Of a stretch of 47,230 nt of DNA, positions 18,212 through 29,551 are shown piece by piece; positions within the stretch are counted from its first letter, which is position 1; each line of letters opens with the position of its first letter. This DNA comes from DASQZJ01 sp035638775 (lineage in GTDB: Bacteria; Pseudomonadota; Gammaproteobacteria; UBA5335; SLRW01): NCBI GenBank assembly GCA_035638775.1, contig DASQZJ010000027.1, positions 1 through 47,230 of the forward strand. Reading direction: 5' to 3'. The notes beneath the pieces are model-generated. The model saw only the letters and a list, made by a program, of their open reading frames with translations, made no database searches and was not told the origin of the DNA. The translations under genes were made by a program, and so were the position numbers.

Positions 18212-20257
18212 ATGTTCGATACCGTCCTGATCGCCAACCGCGGCGAGATCGCCTGCCGCATCATCGCCACCTGCCGGCGCCTCGGCGTGCGCGCCGTGGC
18301 GATCTACTCGGACGCCGACCGCCATGCCCGTCACGTGCGCGAGGCGGACGCCGCGGTGCCGGTCGGACCGGCCGCGCCGGCACAGTCCTACCTGTCGGTG
18401 GAACGGATCATCGGGGCCGCGCGGGAATCCGGCGCGGAGGCCATCCATCCCGGCTACGGCTTCCTCTCGGAGAACCCGGCGCTCGCACGCGCCTGCGACG
18501 AAGCCGGCCTGGTGTTCGTCGGTCCCCGGCCCGAGACCATCGAGCTGATGGGATCCAAGCGGGCCGCCAAGGAGCGCATGCAGGCGGCCGGCGTGCCCAC
18601 CGTGCCCGGCTACCACGGCGCCGGCCAGGACCCCGCGCAGCTGGCGCGCGAAGCGGAGCGCATCGGCTATCCGCTGATGATCAAGGCGGTTGCCGGCGGC
18701 GGCGGCAAGGGCATGCGCGTGGTCGACGACGCCGGGGGCTTCGGGGAGGCCCTCGAGGGGGCGCAGCGCGAGGCGCGCGGCGCCTTCGGTGGCGACTCGG
18801 TGCTGCTGGAGCGCCGCCTGCTGCACCCGCGGCACATCGAGATGCAGGTGTTCGGCGACCGCGAGGGCAACCTGGTGCACCTGTTCGAGCGCGAGTGCTC
18901 GATCCAGCGCCGCTACCAGAAGATCATCGAGGAGAGCCCGTCGCCGTTCGTGGACCCGGAGCTGCGTTCCGCGATGGCGGAAGCGGCGCTGGCCGCGGCG
19001 CGGGCGGTGGACTATCTCGGCGCCGGCACGGTGGAGTTCATCGTCGACCGCGAGCGCCGCTTCTACTTCATGGAGATGAACACCCGGCTGCAGGTCGAGC
19101 ATCCGGTCACCGAGGCGATCACCGGCATCGACCTGGTGGAGTGGCAGCTTCGGGTCGCCGCCGGCGAGCCGCTGCCGCTCGCCCAGGAGGAGATCCGCTC
19201 GCGCGGCCACGCCATCGAGGCGCGCCTGTACGCGGAGAACCCGGCGCAGGGCTTCGTCCCCTCGGGAGGACCGGTGGACGCCCTGTGCCTGCCCGAACGG
19301 GACGCGCACGTGCGGGTCGACAGCGGCATCGAAAGCGGGGATCGCGTGAGCCTGGTGTACGACCCCATGCTCGCGAAGCTGGTGGTCCACGACGACGACC
19401 GTGCCGCGGCGGTGGCGCGCCTGCGCGACTGCCTGGGCCAGACCGCCGTCTTCGGGCCCGTGACCAACGTCGAATTCCTGGCCGCGGTCGCCGCGCTGCC
19501 CGCCTTCGACCGCGGGGAGGTCGACACCGGCTTCGTCGACACCCACCTGGAGACACTGACGGCGCCGGCCGAGCCGCCGGCGCTGGCGTCGGTGCTGGCC
19601 GCGGCCTGGCTGCTGCGCCGCCAGGCGGCGGAAGCCGCCGCGCGGGCGGCGGGCGCGCCGGATCCCGGGTCCCCCTGGCGGCGCCGGGATGCCTGGCAGC
19701 TCGCGGGGCTCGCCCGGCAGGTCTTCTACCTCGCGGATGCGGCGGGCGGGGAACGCCGGGTCCTCGCCCGGCCCCGCCCGGGCGGCGGCTGGCAGATCGG
19801 GCTCCAGGGCGAGGACAGCCACCTGGTCGGCGAGCCCGGCGGCGAGGGCGCGCTGCTGACGCTGCGCGTCGACGGCCATCCCCGGCGCTGCCGCGTGGTC
19901 GCGCACGCGCGCCGGCTGGCGGTGACGCTGGACGGGACCCGCCACCCCTTCCGGATCGCCGACGGCGCCCATGGCAGCGGACCGGCACACGAGGAGGCGG
20001 ACATGCTCTCGCCGATGCCCGGGCGGATCGTCAAGGTGCACGTCGCGGCCGGCCAGCGGGTGACGGCCGGGACGCCGCTGCTGGTGCTGGAGGCGATGAA
20101 GATGGAGTACACCCTGCGCGCCCCCGCCGACGGCGAGGTGGCCGCGGTGCGCTTCACCGAGGGCGACGTGGTGGAGGCGGACGAGCCCCTGATCGAGTTC
20201 CACCCGGACGAGGACCCGGCCGACGGTGCGCGCCGGGCAGGAGGCGAAACGGCATGA
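18212..20257 (+). CDS. liuD: 3-methylcrotonyl-CoA carboxylase, biotin-containing (alpha) subunit
   Basis: A 681-residue biotin carboxylase/biotin carrier protein. The N-terminal MFDTVLIANRGEIACRII and HPGYGFLSENP begin the biotin carboxylase domain, with ATP-grasp motifs (MIKAVAGGGGKGMRVV, HIEMQVFGD, MEMNTRLQVEHPVTE) to about residue 450. A linker/BT-type domain follows, then the carrier domain with K630 in EAMKMEY as the biotinylation site. Partnering with the adjacent beta subunit and HMG-CoA lyase identifies methylcrotonyl-CoA rather than propionyl- or acetyl-CoA as the substrate. Its stop codon overlaps the ATG of the lyase (ATGA). Confidence 0.94.
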   Translation: MFDTVLIANRGEIACRIIATCRRLGVRAVAIYSDADRHARHVREADAAVPVGPAAPAQSYLSVERIIGAARESGAEAIHPGYGFLSENPALARACDEAGLVFVGPRPETIELMGSKRAAKERMQAAGVPTVPGYHGAGQDPAQLAREAERIGYPLMIKAVAGGGGKGMRVVDDAGGFGEALEGAQREARGAFGGDSVLLERRLLHPRHIEMQVFGDREGNLVHLFERECSIQRRYQKIIEESPSPFVDPELRSAMAEAALAAARAVDYLGAGTVEFIVDRERRFYFMEMNTRLQVEHPVTEAITGIDLVEWQLRVAAGEPLPLAQEEIRSRGHAIEARLYAENPAQGFVPSGGPVDALCLPERDAHVRVDSGIESGDRVSLVYDPMLAKLVVHDDDRAAAVARLRDCLGQTAVFGPVTNVEFLAAVAALPAFDRGEVDTGFVDTHLETLTAPAEPPALASVLAAAWLLRRQAAEAAARAAGAPDPGSPWRRRDAWQLAGLARQVFYLADAAGGERRVLARPRPGGGWQIGLQGEDSHLVGEPGGEGALLTLRVDGHPRRCRVVAHARRLAVTLDGTRHPFRIADGAHGSGPAHEEADMLSPMPGRIVKVHVAAGQRVTAGTPLLVLEAMKMEYTLRAPADGEVAAVRFTEGDVVEADEPLIEFHPDEDPADGARRAGGETA

Positions 20258-21156
20258 ACTCTTCCGACCATACTCCGGAACGGGTCCGGATCGTCGAGGT
20301 CGGCCCGCGGGACGGCCTGCAGAATGAGCCGGGAACGGTGCCGACGCGGACCAAGATCGCGTTCATCGACGCGCTCACCGACGCCGGCCTGCCGGTGATC
20401 GAGGCCACCAGCTTCGTCAGCCCGAAATGGATCCCGCAGCTCGCCGACGCCGCCGAAGTGCTCGCCGGCATCCGCCGCCGGGAAGGCGCGGCCTACCCGG
20501 TCCTGGTGCCCAACGAGCGGGGCATGGAACGCGCCCTGGCCGCCGGGGCGCGCGAAATCGCGGTGTTTACCGCGGCCTCCGAGGCATTCAACCAGCGCAA
20601 CATCAACTGCTCCATCGGGGAGTCGCTGGAGCGCTTCCGGCCGGTGCTGGAGCGGGCCCGCGGTGCCTCGGTTCCGGTACGCGGCTACATCTCGTGCGTG
20701 CTGGGATGCCCCTACCAGGGGGAGGTCCCGACGGGGGACGTGGTCCGGGTGGCACGGGCGCTGGTCGAGATGGGCTGCCACGAGGTCTCCCTCGGCGACA
20801 CCATCGGCGTGGGCACGCCGGTCGCGGCCCGCGGCATGCTGCAAGCAGTCGCCGCGCAGGTCCCGGTGGAGCGGCTGGCGGTGCATTTTCACGATACCCG
20901 CGGCCAGGCGCTGGCCAACATCCTGGCCTGCCTGGAGGCCGGGGTTGCGACCGTCGATGCCTCGGTCGCCGGGCTCGGTGGCTGCCCCTACGCGCACGGA
21001 GCCAGCGGCAACGTCGCCACCGAAGACGTGCTCTACATGCTCCACGGCATGGGCATCGAGACCGGGGTCGACGCCGCCGGCGTGCGGCGCGCCGGCGATC
21101 TGATTTGCCGTGCGCTGGGTCGCGACAGCCGCAGCAAGGTAGCCCTCGCCGGCTGA
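20254..21156 (+). CDS. liuE: Hydroxymethylglutaryl-CoA lyase
   Basis: The 300-residue protein cleaves HMG-CoA into acetyl-CoA and acetoacetate, the last step of leucine degradation. Active-site features are R19-D20 (VGPRDGLQNE), H211/H213 (AVHFHDTRGQAL) and C244 in the signature SVAGLGGCPYAHGASGNVATED. Length agrees with bacterial lyases. AGGAGG (20239-20244) precedes the ATG, which overlaps the stop of the carboxylase alpha gene by four bases. A stem-loop 17 bases after the stop separates it from acetoacetyl-CoA synthetase. Confidence 0.96.
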   Translation: MNSSDHTPERVRIVEVGPRDGLQNEPGTVPTRTKIAFIDALTDAGLPVIEATSFVSPKWIPQLADAAEVLAGIRRREGAAYPVLVPNERGMERALAAGAREIAVFTAASEAFNQRNINCSIGESLERFRPVLERARGASVPVRGYISCVLGCPYQGEVPTGDVVRVARALVEMGCHEVSLGDTIGVGTPVAARGMLQAVAAQVPVERLAVHFHDTRGQALANILACLEAGVATVDASVAGLGGCPYAHGASGNVATEDVLYMLHGMGIETGVDAAGVRRAGDLICRALGRDSRSKVALAG

Positions 21157-21173
21157 CACCGGGCGTTTTGCAC

Positions 21174-21195
21174 GCCTGCCCGTTCGCGGGTAGGC
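21174..21195 (+). terminator. UUCG-loop hairpin between liuE and aacS
   Basis: GCCTGCCCG (21174-21182), loop TTCG, CGGGTAGGC (21187-21195): a nine-pair stem with one G-U pair and a very stable tetraloop. No U-run follows (TCCTTCCC), so it is more likely a partial terminator or mRNA-stability element than a full stop between the operon and aacS. Confidence 0.4.
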
Positions 21196-21240
21196 TCCTT
21201 CCCGGTCACACCCGCAAGCATCGGAACACGAAGACGATCC

Positions 21241-23185
<1,945 letters not shown>

Positions 23186-23193
<8 letters not shown>

Positions 23194-23236
23194 CCGGCGG
23201 GACCTGCTCACGGCCGCCGGAGGCGCGTGCCCGTGA
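23186..23236 (+). CDS. Sixteen-codon ORF bridging the synthetase gene and zapE
   Basis: ATG at 23186 lies inside the last codons of the synthetase gene and reads MTSRRDLLTAAGGACP before TGA at 23234-23236. The TGA overlaps the likely zapE GTG (23233) in a GTGA junction. This is the geometry of translational coupling. The peptide resembles the twin-arginine core (S-R-R-x-L-L) of a Tat signal, which might be a remnant of a deleted exported protein or chance. Expression is unproven. Confidence 0.25.
23219..23223 (+). promoter_or_regulatory. Ribosome binding site deciding the zapE start
   Basis: GGAGG sits 3 bases before the upstream GTG (23227) and 9 bases before the next in-frame GTG (23233). 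The second spacing is workable, so 23233 is preferred. Confidence 0.55.
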
Positions 23237-24348
23237 GCGCCGCGGCCGACTCCCCGCGCGAGCCGACGCCCTGGACGCTCTACCGCAGCGACCTCGAGCG
23301 CAACGGGTTCCAGCACGACCCGGCCCAGGAGGCCGCGGTGCGCGCCCTGGACGCCCTCTGCCGGGAGCTCCGCCGGCCGCGTTCCGGCTGGCGACGGCTG
23401 CTGCCGGGGATACGTGCGCGGGAGCCGGTCCGGGGCCTGTACCTGTGGGGCAGCGTCGGCCGCGGCAAGACCTACCTGATGGACCTGTTCCACGCTTCGC
23501 TGCCGTCGCACAGGGCGATCCGGGTGCATTTCCACCGGTTCATGCGGGAGCTCCACGAGCGGCTGCGCGACCTGCGCGAGCTGCAGGATCCCCTGGCAAC
23601 CGTTGCGGGCGACATCGCCCGCGAGACCCGGGTGCTGTGCTTCGACGAGTTCTTCGTCTCCGACATCACCGACGCGATGCTGCTCGGTACGCTGCTGGAG
23701 CACCTGTTCGCCGGGGGCGTAACGCTGGTGGCGACCTCCAACGTACACCCGGACGGTCTCTACCGGGGCGGCCTCCAGCGGCAGCGGTTCCTGCCGGCGA
23801 TCGAAAGGCTCAAGCGCCACCTGCGGGTGCTGCACCTCGACGGCAACACCGACTACCGGCTGCGTGCCCTGGATCGTGCCCGCATCTACCACTGGCCCGA
23901 CGATGCCCGCGCCGAAGCCGGCCTGGCCGAGAGCTTCCGCCGGCTCGCCGGCGAGCCGGCCGACGCGGCGGACCGTGACAGCCTCACGATCGAGGGTCGC
24001 CGGGTTGCGGTGCGCCGGCAGCGGGACGGCGTGCTGTGGGTGGATTTCGACACGCTGTGCCGGGGTCCGCGCAGCCAGAACGATTACCTGGAAATCGCGC
24101 GCTGCTATCACAGTGTCCTGCTGTCCGGGATACCGGTACTGGACCGGCGCGACGAGGACGCGGCACGGCGGTTCGTGAACCTGGTGGACGTGTTCTACGA
24201 CCGCTCGGTCAACCTGATCGTCTCGGCGGCGGCGGCTCCCGCGGAGCTCTATCGCGGCCGCCGCCTCGCCTTCGAGTTCCGCCGCACCGTCAGCCGGCTG
24301 GAAGAGATGCAGAGCCACGACTACCTGGCCCGGCCGCACCGGCCCTAG
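23233..24348 (+). CDS. zapE: Cell division protein ZapE (AFG1-like ATPase)
   Basis: About 371 residues from GTG 23233. ZapE is an AAA-type ATPase that acts on FtsZ at the constricting septum. The P-loop is LYLWGSVGRGKTYLMDLFH, the Walker B is LCFDEFFVSDITDAMLLGTLLEHLF, and the sensor region is TLVATSNVHPDGLYRGGLQRQRFLPAIERLK. The ending FEFRRTVSRLEEMQSHDYL is typical. It follows the leucine operon closely but has no obvious metabolic link, so it may only share transcription. It converges on the glutamate dehydrogenase gene with a 40-base gap holding the short palindrome GCCTCGCGAGGC (24352-24363). Confidence 0.93.
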   Translation: MSAAADSPREPTPWTLYRSDLERNGFQHDPAQEAAVRALDALCRELRRPRSGWRRLLPGIRAREPVRGLYLWGSVGRGKTYLMDLFHASLPSHRAIRVHFHRFMRELHERLRDLRELQDPLATVAGDIARETRVLCFDEFFVSDITDAMLLGTLLEHLFAGGVTLVATSNVHPDGLYRGGLQRQRFLPAIERLKRHLRVLHLDGNTDYRLRALDRARIYHWPDDARAEAGLAESFRRLAGEPADAADRDSLTIEGRRVAVRRQRDGVLWVDFDTLCRGPRSQNDYLEIARCYHSVLLSGIPVLDRRDEDAARRFVNLVDVFYDRSVNLIVSAAAAPAELYRGRRLAFEFRRTVSRLEEMQSHDYLARPHRP

Positions 24349-24388
24349 GCGGCCTCGCGAGGCGGGCGGCTCCCGCGTGCCGGCCCGT

Positions 24389-27300
24389 TCAGGGCGAACT
24401 TCCTCCCTGCAGGGTGGCCGGACCCGAGGCCAGGCGGCGCAGCTCGCGCACCCCGACGGCCAGTGCGGCCGGCTCCGGCCGACCCGCCGCGCGGATGTCC
24501 CCCACCAGCCGCTGGAAGCGTTCGAGCGCTTCGCGGTTGGCTTCCATCCAGGCCTCCAGGTGCCCGTCCGTGAGCGGCCGGTCTCCCGGCGCATCGGCCA
24601 GCGCGCTGCGCACCAGGCTCGCGTACTGACCGTAGAGGTCCTCCCGCAGCCCGTTGCGCGCGCGTGCCCGCCAGTGATCGCTGGTGGACAGCTTGTCCAC
24701 CTCCTCGACCAGCCAGTCCAGCCCCAGCTCGGCGGCCAGGCGGAAGTACAGGCTGGCCACCCCCTGGACCGGCAGGTCCGTCTCGCGCGCGGCCGCGACG
24801 ATATCCAGGGCGGGGAACAGCGCCTCGAGCCCGGCCATGCGCCGCGCCACCTCGGCCGACGCCCCCGCTTCCTCGTAGCGGGACACTGCGGCCAGCCATT
24901 CCTGCGCGTCGTTGTCCGGCACCAGCTCCGGCCATGCGCGTGCCAGCTCGGATACACCGCCGGCGTGGTTCTCGACCGCGGCGGACACGTCCGAAGCGCT
25001 GCCGGGCCGCCCCAGGAACCAGCGCGTGCCGTGCTCCAGCAGCGCGCCGATCGCGTTCATCATCTCCACCTGGACCGCGCCGTCCACGCGGCCGTCCAGC
25101 TGCTCCACGGCGGTCCACATGCTGCGCGCATCGAAGATCTCGCGGGCGCAGGCGTAGGCGCGCGCCACTTCCGCCGCGCTGGCGCCGAGCTCGTCCTCGA
25201 GGCGCTGCGCGAAGGTCACTCCCATGCGGTTGATCATGCTGTTGGTGACCGCATTGGCGATGATTTCCCGACGCAGCCGGTGCGCGTACATCCAGTCGCG
25301 GAAGCGGCCGCGCAGGGGATCCGGGAAGTACAGCTCCAGCTCCTGCTCCAGGTACGGATCCTCGGGCACGCTGGACTCCCGCAGGGCGTCGTATACGGCA
25401 ATCTTGGCGTAGCACAGCAGAACCGCCAGCTCCGGACGCGTGAGGCCGGTGTTGCGGGCCCGGCGCAGGCTGAGCTCCTCTTCGTCGGGCAGGAACTCCA
25501 GCGCGCGATCCAGCCCTGCCGTGGCCTCGAGGCGGCCGATCAGGAACGCGTGCTCGTCCAGCTGACCGGCGGCGTTGGCCTCCATCATGCTGATCGCCTG
25601 CGTCTGCAGGTAGTTGTCGCGCAGGACCAGCCCCGCCACTTCGTCGGTCATGTCCCGCAGCAGCCGGTCGCGCTCGGCCAGCGTCAGCAGGCCCTCTTCC
25701 ATGACCCCGTTGAACAGGATCTTGATGTTGACCTCGTGGTCGGAGCAGTCGACCCCGGCCGAGTTGTCGATGAAGTCGGTGTTCAGCCGCCCGCCGGCGA
25801 GCGCGTACTCGATCCGCCCGAGCTGTGTCATGCCCAGGTTGCCGCCCTCGCCCACCACGCGGCAACGCAGCTCGGCGCCGTGCACGCGCACGGCGTCGTT
25901 GGCACGGTCTCCCACGCTCAGGTTGGCCTCGTGGCTGGCCCTGACGTAGGTGCCGATGCCGCCGTTCCAGAGCAGATCCACGGGCGCGCACAGGATGGTC
26001 CGGATCAGCTCCTGCGGGGTCAGCGACTCGGCGTCGACGTCCAGGACCCGACGCATCTCCGGGGTCAGACGGATCGACTTGGCGCTGCGCGGGAACACCC
26101 CGCCGCCGGTCGAAATCCGGTCGCTGTCGTAGTCGCTCCAGGCCGAGCCCGGCGTGTCGAACAGGCGCTTGCGCTCGACGAAGCTGGCCTCCGGGTCCGG
26201 ATCGGGATCGACGAAGATGTGCCGGTGATTGAACGCCGCCACCAGCCGCACCCGGTTCGACAGCAGCATGCCGTTGCCGAACACGTCGCCGGACATGTCG
26301 CCTATGCCCACCGCGGTGAACGGCTCGCTGTCGAGGTCGTGGCCCATCTCCCGGAAATGGCGGCGCACGGATTCCCAAGCGCCGCGGGCGGTGATCGCCA
26401 TTTCCTTGTGATCGTAGCCGCTGGATCCGCCGGAGGCGAAGGCGTCGCCCAGCCACAAGCCGTACTCGTGCGCGATGCCGTTGGCGATGTCGGAGAAGCT
26501 CGCCGTGCCCTTGTCGGCGGCCACCACCAGGTACGGATCGTCATCATCCAGCCGCACCAGGTCGGGCGGCGAGACGCATTCCTCCCCGACGTAGTTGTCG
26601 GTGAGGTCCAGCATGCTGCGCATGAAGGTGCTGTAGCAGGCGATCACTTCCTGCTGCACCGCCTCGCGGCCGCCGCCTTCGGGCAGCCGCTTGCAGACGA
26701 AGCCACCCTTGGCCCCGACCGGCACGATGACCGCGTTCTTGACCATCTGGGCCTTCATCAGTCCCAGTACCTCGGTGCGAAAATCCTCGCGCCGGTCGGA
26801 CCACCGGATGCCGCCGCGGGCCACCTTGCCGCCGCGCAAGTGCACGGCCTCCACCGCCGGCGAGTAGACGAAGATCTCGTAACGCGGGCGCGGCTCCGGC
26901 AGCTGCGGGATCGTTTCCGGATCGAGCTTGACCGAGATCGCCGCCTTGGGCTCGCCGTCCGCCGTCGCCTGGAAGTAGTTGGTCCGCACGGTGGCGCGAA
27001 CGACGTGCAGGAATCCCCTCAGGATCCGGTCGTGGTCGGCGCTGGCGACCCGGTCGAGGGCATCGTCCAGCGCCTGCGCCAGCGCCAGGCAGTCGCGCTC
27101 GCGGCCTTCGGTGGCGGACGGATCGAAGCGTCGCTCGAACAGCTCCACCAGCCGCGCGGCCACCGGGGCGTGCTCGGCCAGGGTCTGCTCCATGTAGCTC
27201 TGGCTGAAGCTGACCCCGGTCTGGAGCAGGTACTTGCAGTACATCCGCAGCACGCTGACCTGGCGCCAGCCCAGGCCGGCCAGCAGGGTCAGGCGATTGA

Positions 27301-29242
27301 AGCCGTCGTTCTCGATGCCGCCGTGCCAGACCCGGGCGAACGCTTCCTCGAAGGCGGACCGCGCGTCCTCGACCACCACCGGCTGATCGCAGTGCAGGGT
27401 GAAATCGTGCAGCCAGAGGGCCTCGCTGCCGTCGGGATGGACCTCGTACGGGTGCTCGCTGAGAACCCGCAGCCCCATGTTCTCCAGCACGGGCAGCACG
27501 TCCGACAGGTACAGCTGCTCGCCGGGCTGCAGCAGCTTGAGCCCCAGCCGGTCGCCGGCACCGGTACGCGAGCGATAGAGGTGCATCTGCAGCGCGCCGG
27601 TGCCTCGCAGGGCTTCGGCCCGCCCGATATCCTCGACCGCCTCGGCCGCGTTGAAATCCTCGCGGTACCCGGCCGGGAACGCCCTGGCGTAGCGCCGGTA
27701 CAGCGGCACCGCCGCGTCCTCGCCGTGGCGGCGCGCGAGCGCCGTCCAGAGCTCGTCCTGCCAGGTGCGCACCGCATCGACCACGCTCGCCTCGATGCTT
27801 TCCACCTCCGGCGAGGGCGCTTCCGGATCGCGGCAGCGCACGATGACATGGACCCGGGCCAGCGGCGAGTCCCCTACCTGCACGGTGGACTCGGCATCGT
27901 GGCCGTCCAGCAGACGGCACAGGAGCGCCTCCACGCGTTCGCGCACTTCCCGCTGGTAGCGGTCGCGCGGGATGAACACCAGGCAGGAGTAGAAGCGCCC
28001 GTAAGGATCGCGCCGCAGGAACAGCCGGGTGCGCTGGCGTTCCTGAAGGTTGAGGATCCCGGTGGTGATCTCGAGCAGCTCGGTGTCGGCGGCCTGGAAC
28101 AGCTCGTCCCGGGGAAGAGTATCCATGATGTTGAGCAGCATGCGCCCGGCGTGACTGGTCGGGCGCAGACCGGAAGCGCGCATGACCCGTTCCACCTTGC
28201 CCCGCAGCAGCGGAATGCCGCGTGGACTGCGATGGTAGGCGCCGGCCGTGTACAGGCCCACCAGGCGGCTCTCGCCGACGACCTCGCCACGGGCGTCGAA
28301 GCGCTTGACCGCAATGCTGTCGAGATAGGAGGCACGGTGCATCGTGGAGCGGGAATCCGCCTTGGTCAGCACCAGCAGCGTCCCTTCGGCGGGCGCGGTG
28401 CCCAGGCCATGGGGCAGGACCTGCTCGGCTTGCGTGACGCGGCTCCCGGGCCGGCGCAGCACGCCCAGCGCACTGCCGGGATCGAGCCGCAGCTGCTGCC
28501 TGCCGTCCTCCTCGTGCAGATCGTAGTCCGCCACCCCGACGAAGGTGAAATGGTCTTCCGCCACCCAGTCGAGGAACGCCATCACCTCGCGCAGCGCCGC
28601 GGGATCGACGCCGGGGGTGCCTTCCAGCCCCTGGCACAGCGACAGCGCGCGACTGCGCATCGGCTGCCACTGCTCCACCGCGATCTTCACGTCGGCCATC
28701 ACCGACTCCAGTTCCTCGCGGATCTGCTCGGGCTCGACGCGCTCCGGCGGATGCGAGACCTCCACGTGGATGAAGGATTCCAGCTGCCCCGCCCCGGAGT
28801 CGCTTTCGGCCTCGACCACCTCGCGCAGGCGGCCCTCGCTGTCGCGCTGCACGGTGAGGATGGGATGGATGGTGAGGTCGACGGTCAGCCCCAGGCGCTG
28901 GAGCGCAGCCAGGGTCGAATCCAGCAGGAACGGACGGTCATCGTTGACCATTTCGACCACGGTGTCCGCCGAGGTCCAGCCGTGGGTCTGCTCCTCGGCG
29001 CGGAAGACCCGGACGATCGAGCGCCCCGGCGTGCGCACCGAGCCGAACTGGCGGTGCGCGAGCGCGGCGGCGCAGAGATCGGCCGCCGGCCGGGAAAGCA
29101 TGTCGTCTTCCGGTACCGGGCGGAAATATTCCCGCAGGAACTGCACCACCGGTTCGGGATCGGTCGCGCTGAACTTCTCGCGCGCCAGCGCCAGGATTTC
29201 CTCGAGGACCGTGCTCTTTCGGCTCGCGATTGTGACAGACAC
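24389..29242 (-). CDS. gdhB: NAD-specific glutamate dehydrogenase, large (GDH180) type
   Basis: A 1617-residue protein that deaminates glutamate to 2-oxoglutarate with NAD. An N-terminal regulatory half with ACT-like segments (VVEMVNDDRPFLLDSTLAALQRLGL, HVEVSH, DHFTFVGVADYDL) precedes the catalytic core. Core motifs are ARGGIRWSDRREDFRTEVLGLMKAQMVKNAVIVPVGAKGGFV (conserved Lys), YDHKEMAITARGAWESVRRHF and VGIGDMSGDVFGNGMLLS. Size matches Pseudomonas GdhB (about 1620). The GTG at 29242 (VSVTIASRK) is chosen because GGAGG lies just before it; an upstream ATG (29260) lacks one. These enzymes are often allosterically controlled and serve amino-acid catabolism, fitting the neighbouring leucine operon. 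Confidence 0.95.
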   Translation of the reverse strand: MSVTIASRKSTVLEEILALAREKFSATDPEPVVQFLREYFRPVPEDDMLSRPAADLCAAALAHRQFGSVRTPGRSIVRVFRAEEQTHGWTSADTVVEMVNDDRPFLLDSTLAALQRLGLTVDLTIHPILTVQRDSEGRLREVVEAESDSGAGQLESFIHVEVSHPPERVEPEQIREELESVMADVKIAVEQWQPMRSRALSLCQGLEGTPGVDPAALREVMAFLDWVAEDHFTFVGVADYDLHEEDGRQQLRLDPGSALGVLRRPGSRVTQAEQVLPHGLGTAPAEGTLLVLTKADSRSTMHRASYLDSIAVKRFDARGEVVGESRLVGLYTAGAYHRSPRGIPLLRGKVERVMRASGLRPTSHAGRMLLNIMDTLPRDELFQAADTELLEITTGILNLQERQRTRLFLRRDPYGRFYSCLVFIPRDRYQREVRERVEALLCRLLDGHDAESTVQVGDSPLARVHVIVRCRDPEAPSPEVESIEASVVDAVRTWQDELWTALARRHGEDAAVPLYRRYARAFPAGYREDFNAAEAVEDIGRAEALRGTGALQMHLYRSRTGAGDRLGLKLLQPGEQLYLSDVLPVLENMGLRVLSEHPYEVHPDGSEALWLHDFTLHCDQPVVVEDARSAFEEAFARVWHGGIENDGFNRLTLLAGLGWRQVSVLRMYCKYLLQTGVSFSQSYMEQTLAEHAPVAARLVELFERRFDPSATEGRERDCLALAQALDDALDRVASADHDRILRGFLHVVRATVRTNYFQATADGEPKAAISVKLDPETIPQLPEPRPRYEIFVYSPAVEAVHLRGGKVARGGIRWSDRREDFRTEVLGLMKAQMVKNAVIVPVGAKGGFVCKRLPEGGGREAVQQEVIACYSTFMRSMLDLTDNYVGEECVSPPDLVRLDDDDPYLVVAADKGTASFSDIANGIAHEYGLWLGDAFASGGSSGYDHKEMAITARGAWESVRRHFREMGHDLDSEPFTAVGIGDMSGDVFGNGMLLSNRVRLVAAFNHRHIFVDPDPDPEASFVERKRLFDTPGSAWSDYDSDRISTGGGVFPRSAKSIRLTPEMRRVLDVDAESLTPQELIRTILCAPVDLLWNGGIGTYVRASHEANLSVGDRANDAVRVHGAELRCRVVGEGGNLGMTQLGRIEYALAGGRLNTDFIDNSAGVDCSDHEVNIKILFNGVMEEGLLTLAERDRLLRDMTDEVAGLVLRDNYLQTQAISMMEANAAGQLDEHAFLIGRLEATAGLDRALEFLPDEEELSLRRARNTGLTRPELAVLLCYAKIAVYDALRESSVPEDPYLEQELELYFPDPLRGRFRDWMYAHRLRREIIANAVTNSMINRMGVTFAQRLEDELGASAAEVARAYACAREIFDARSMWTAVEQLDGRVDGAVQVEMMNAIGALLEHGTRWFLGRPGSASDVSAAVENHAGGVSELARAWPELVPDNDAQEWLAAVSRYEEAGASAEVARRMAGLEALFPALDIVAAARETDLPVQGVASLYFRLAAELGLDWLVEEVDKLSTSDHWRARARNGLREDLYGQYASLVRSALADAPGDRPLTDGHLEAWMEANREALERFQRLVGDIRAAGRPEPAALAVGVRELRRLASGPATLQGGSSP

Positions 29243-29246
29243 CCTG

Positions 29247-29251
29247 CCTCC
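29247..29251 (-). promoter_or_regulatory. Ribosome binding site deciding the gdhB start
   Basis: On the minus strand the sequence reads GAGGGAGGCAGG then GTG. The GGAGG (29247-29251) is 4 bases from the GTG codon at 29242-29240 and the purine run extends further upstream, favouring this start over the ATG at 29260. Confidence 0.55.
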
Positions 29252-29429
29252 CTCTGGCATGCCCGCGCGGCATGCCACTTGCGCAATCTCCTCGCGATCC
29301 CGCGAAAACCGCGTGCCGCATCTTCCAGGGTCGCAAGTCCGGTGCGGCGCGGGGCCGGACCGGGGGAGTCAGCGTCGCTCAGGGCTCGAGACGGCCGCGC
29401 CGGTCCGGATGGCCGATCGGATCGGGTTC

Positions 29430-29458
29430 AGCATACCGGCTGCGCGCCACTGCACCAA
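29430..29458 (-). promoter_or_regulatory. Sigma70-type promoter of gdhB
   Basis: On the minus strand TTGGTG (29458-29453), a 17-base spacer, then TATGCT (29435-29430). The spacing is ideal and each box matches about half or more of consensus. Initiation near 29423 would give a leader of about 180 bases. Confidence 0.5.
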
Positions 29459-29470
29459 AGTCGGTCACGC

Positions 29471-29504
29471 GATCGGGGCGCGGCCGGGCGGTCGCGCCCC
29501 GATC
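29471..29504 (-). terminator. Hairpin downstream of maiA
   Basis: A perfect 12-pair stem, GATCGGGGCGCG (29471-29482) with CGCGCCCCGATC (29493-29504), and a 10-base loop, starting 47 bases after the maiA stop. No U-tract follows on the minus strand, so termination is plausible but not certain. Confidence 0.4.
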
Positions 29505-29551
29505 CCGATGACCCGCCGGCGATGTGTCCGGGATGCGGCCCCGGAAGCGTG

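Larger units (their letters stand above)
29243..29551. other. Intergenic region between maiA and gdhB
   Basis: No gene is seen in these 309 bases. They hold the gdhB promoter candidate (29430-29458), its ribosome site (29247-29251), and a strong hairpin (29471-29504) downstream of maiA. Confidence 0.7.

Noticed and set aside
24352..24363. GCCTCGCGAGGC as a bidirectional terminator between zapE and gdhB
   Set aside because: A perfect palindrome leaves no proper loop and there is no U-tract on either side.
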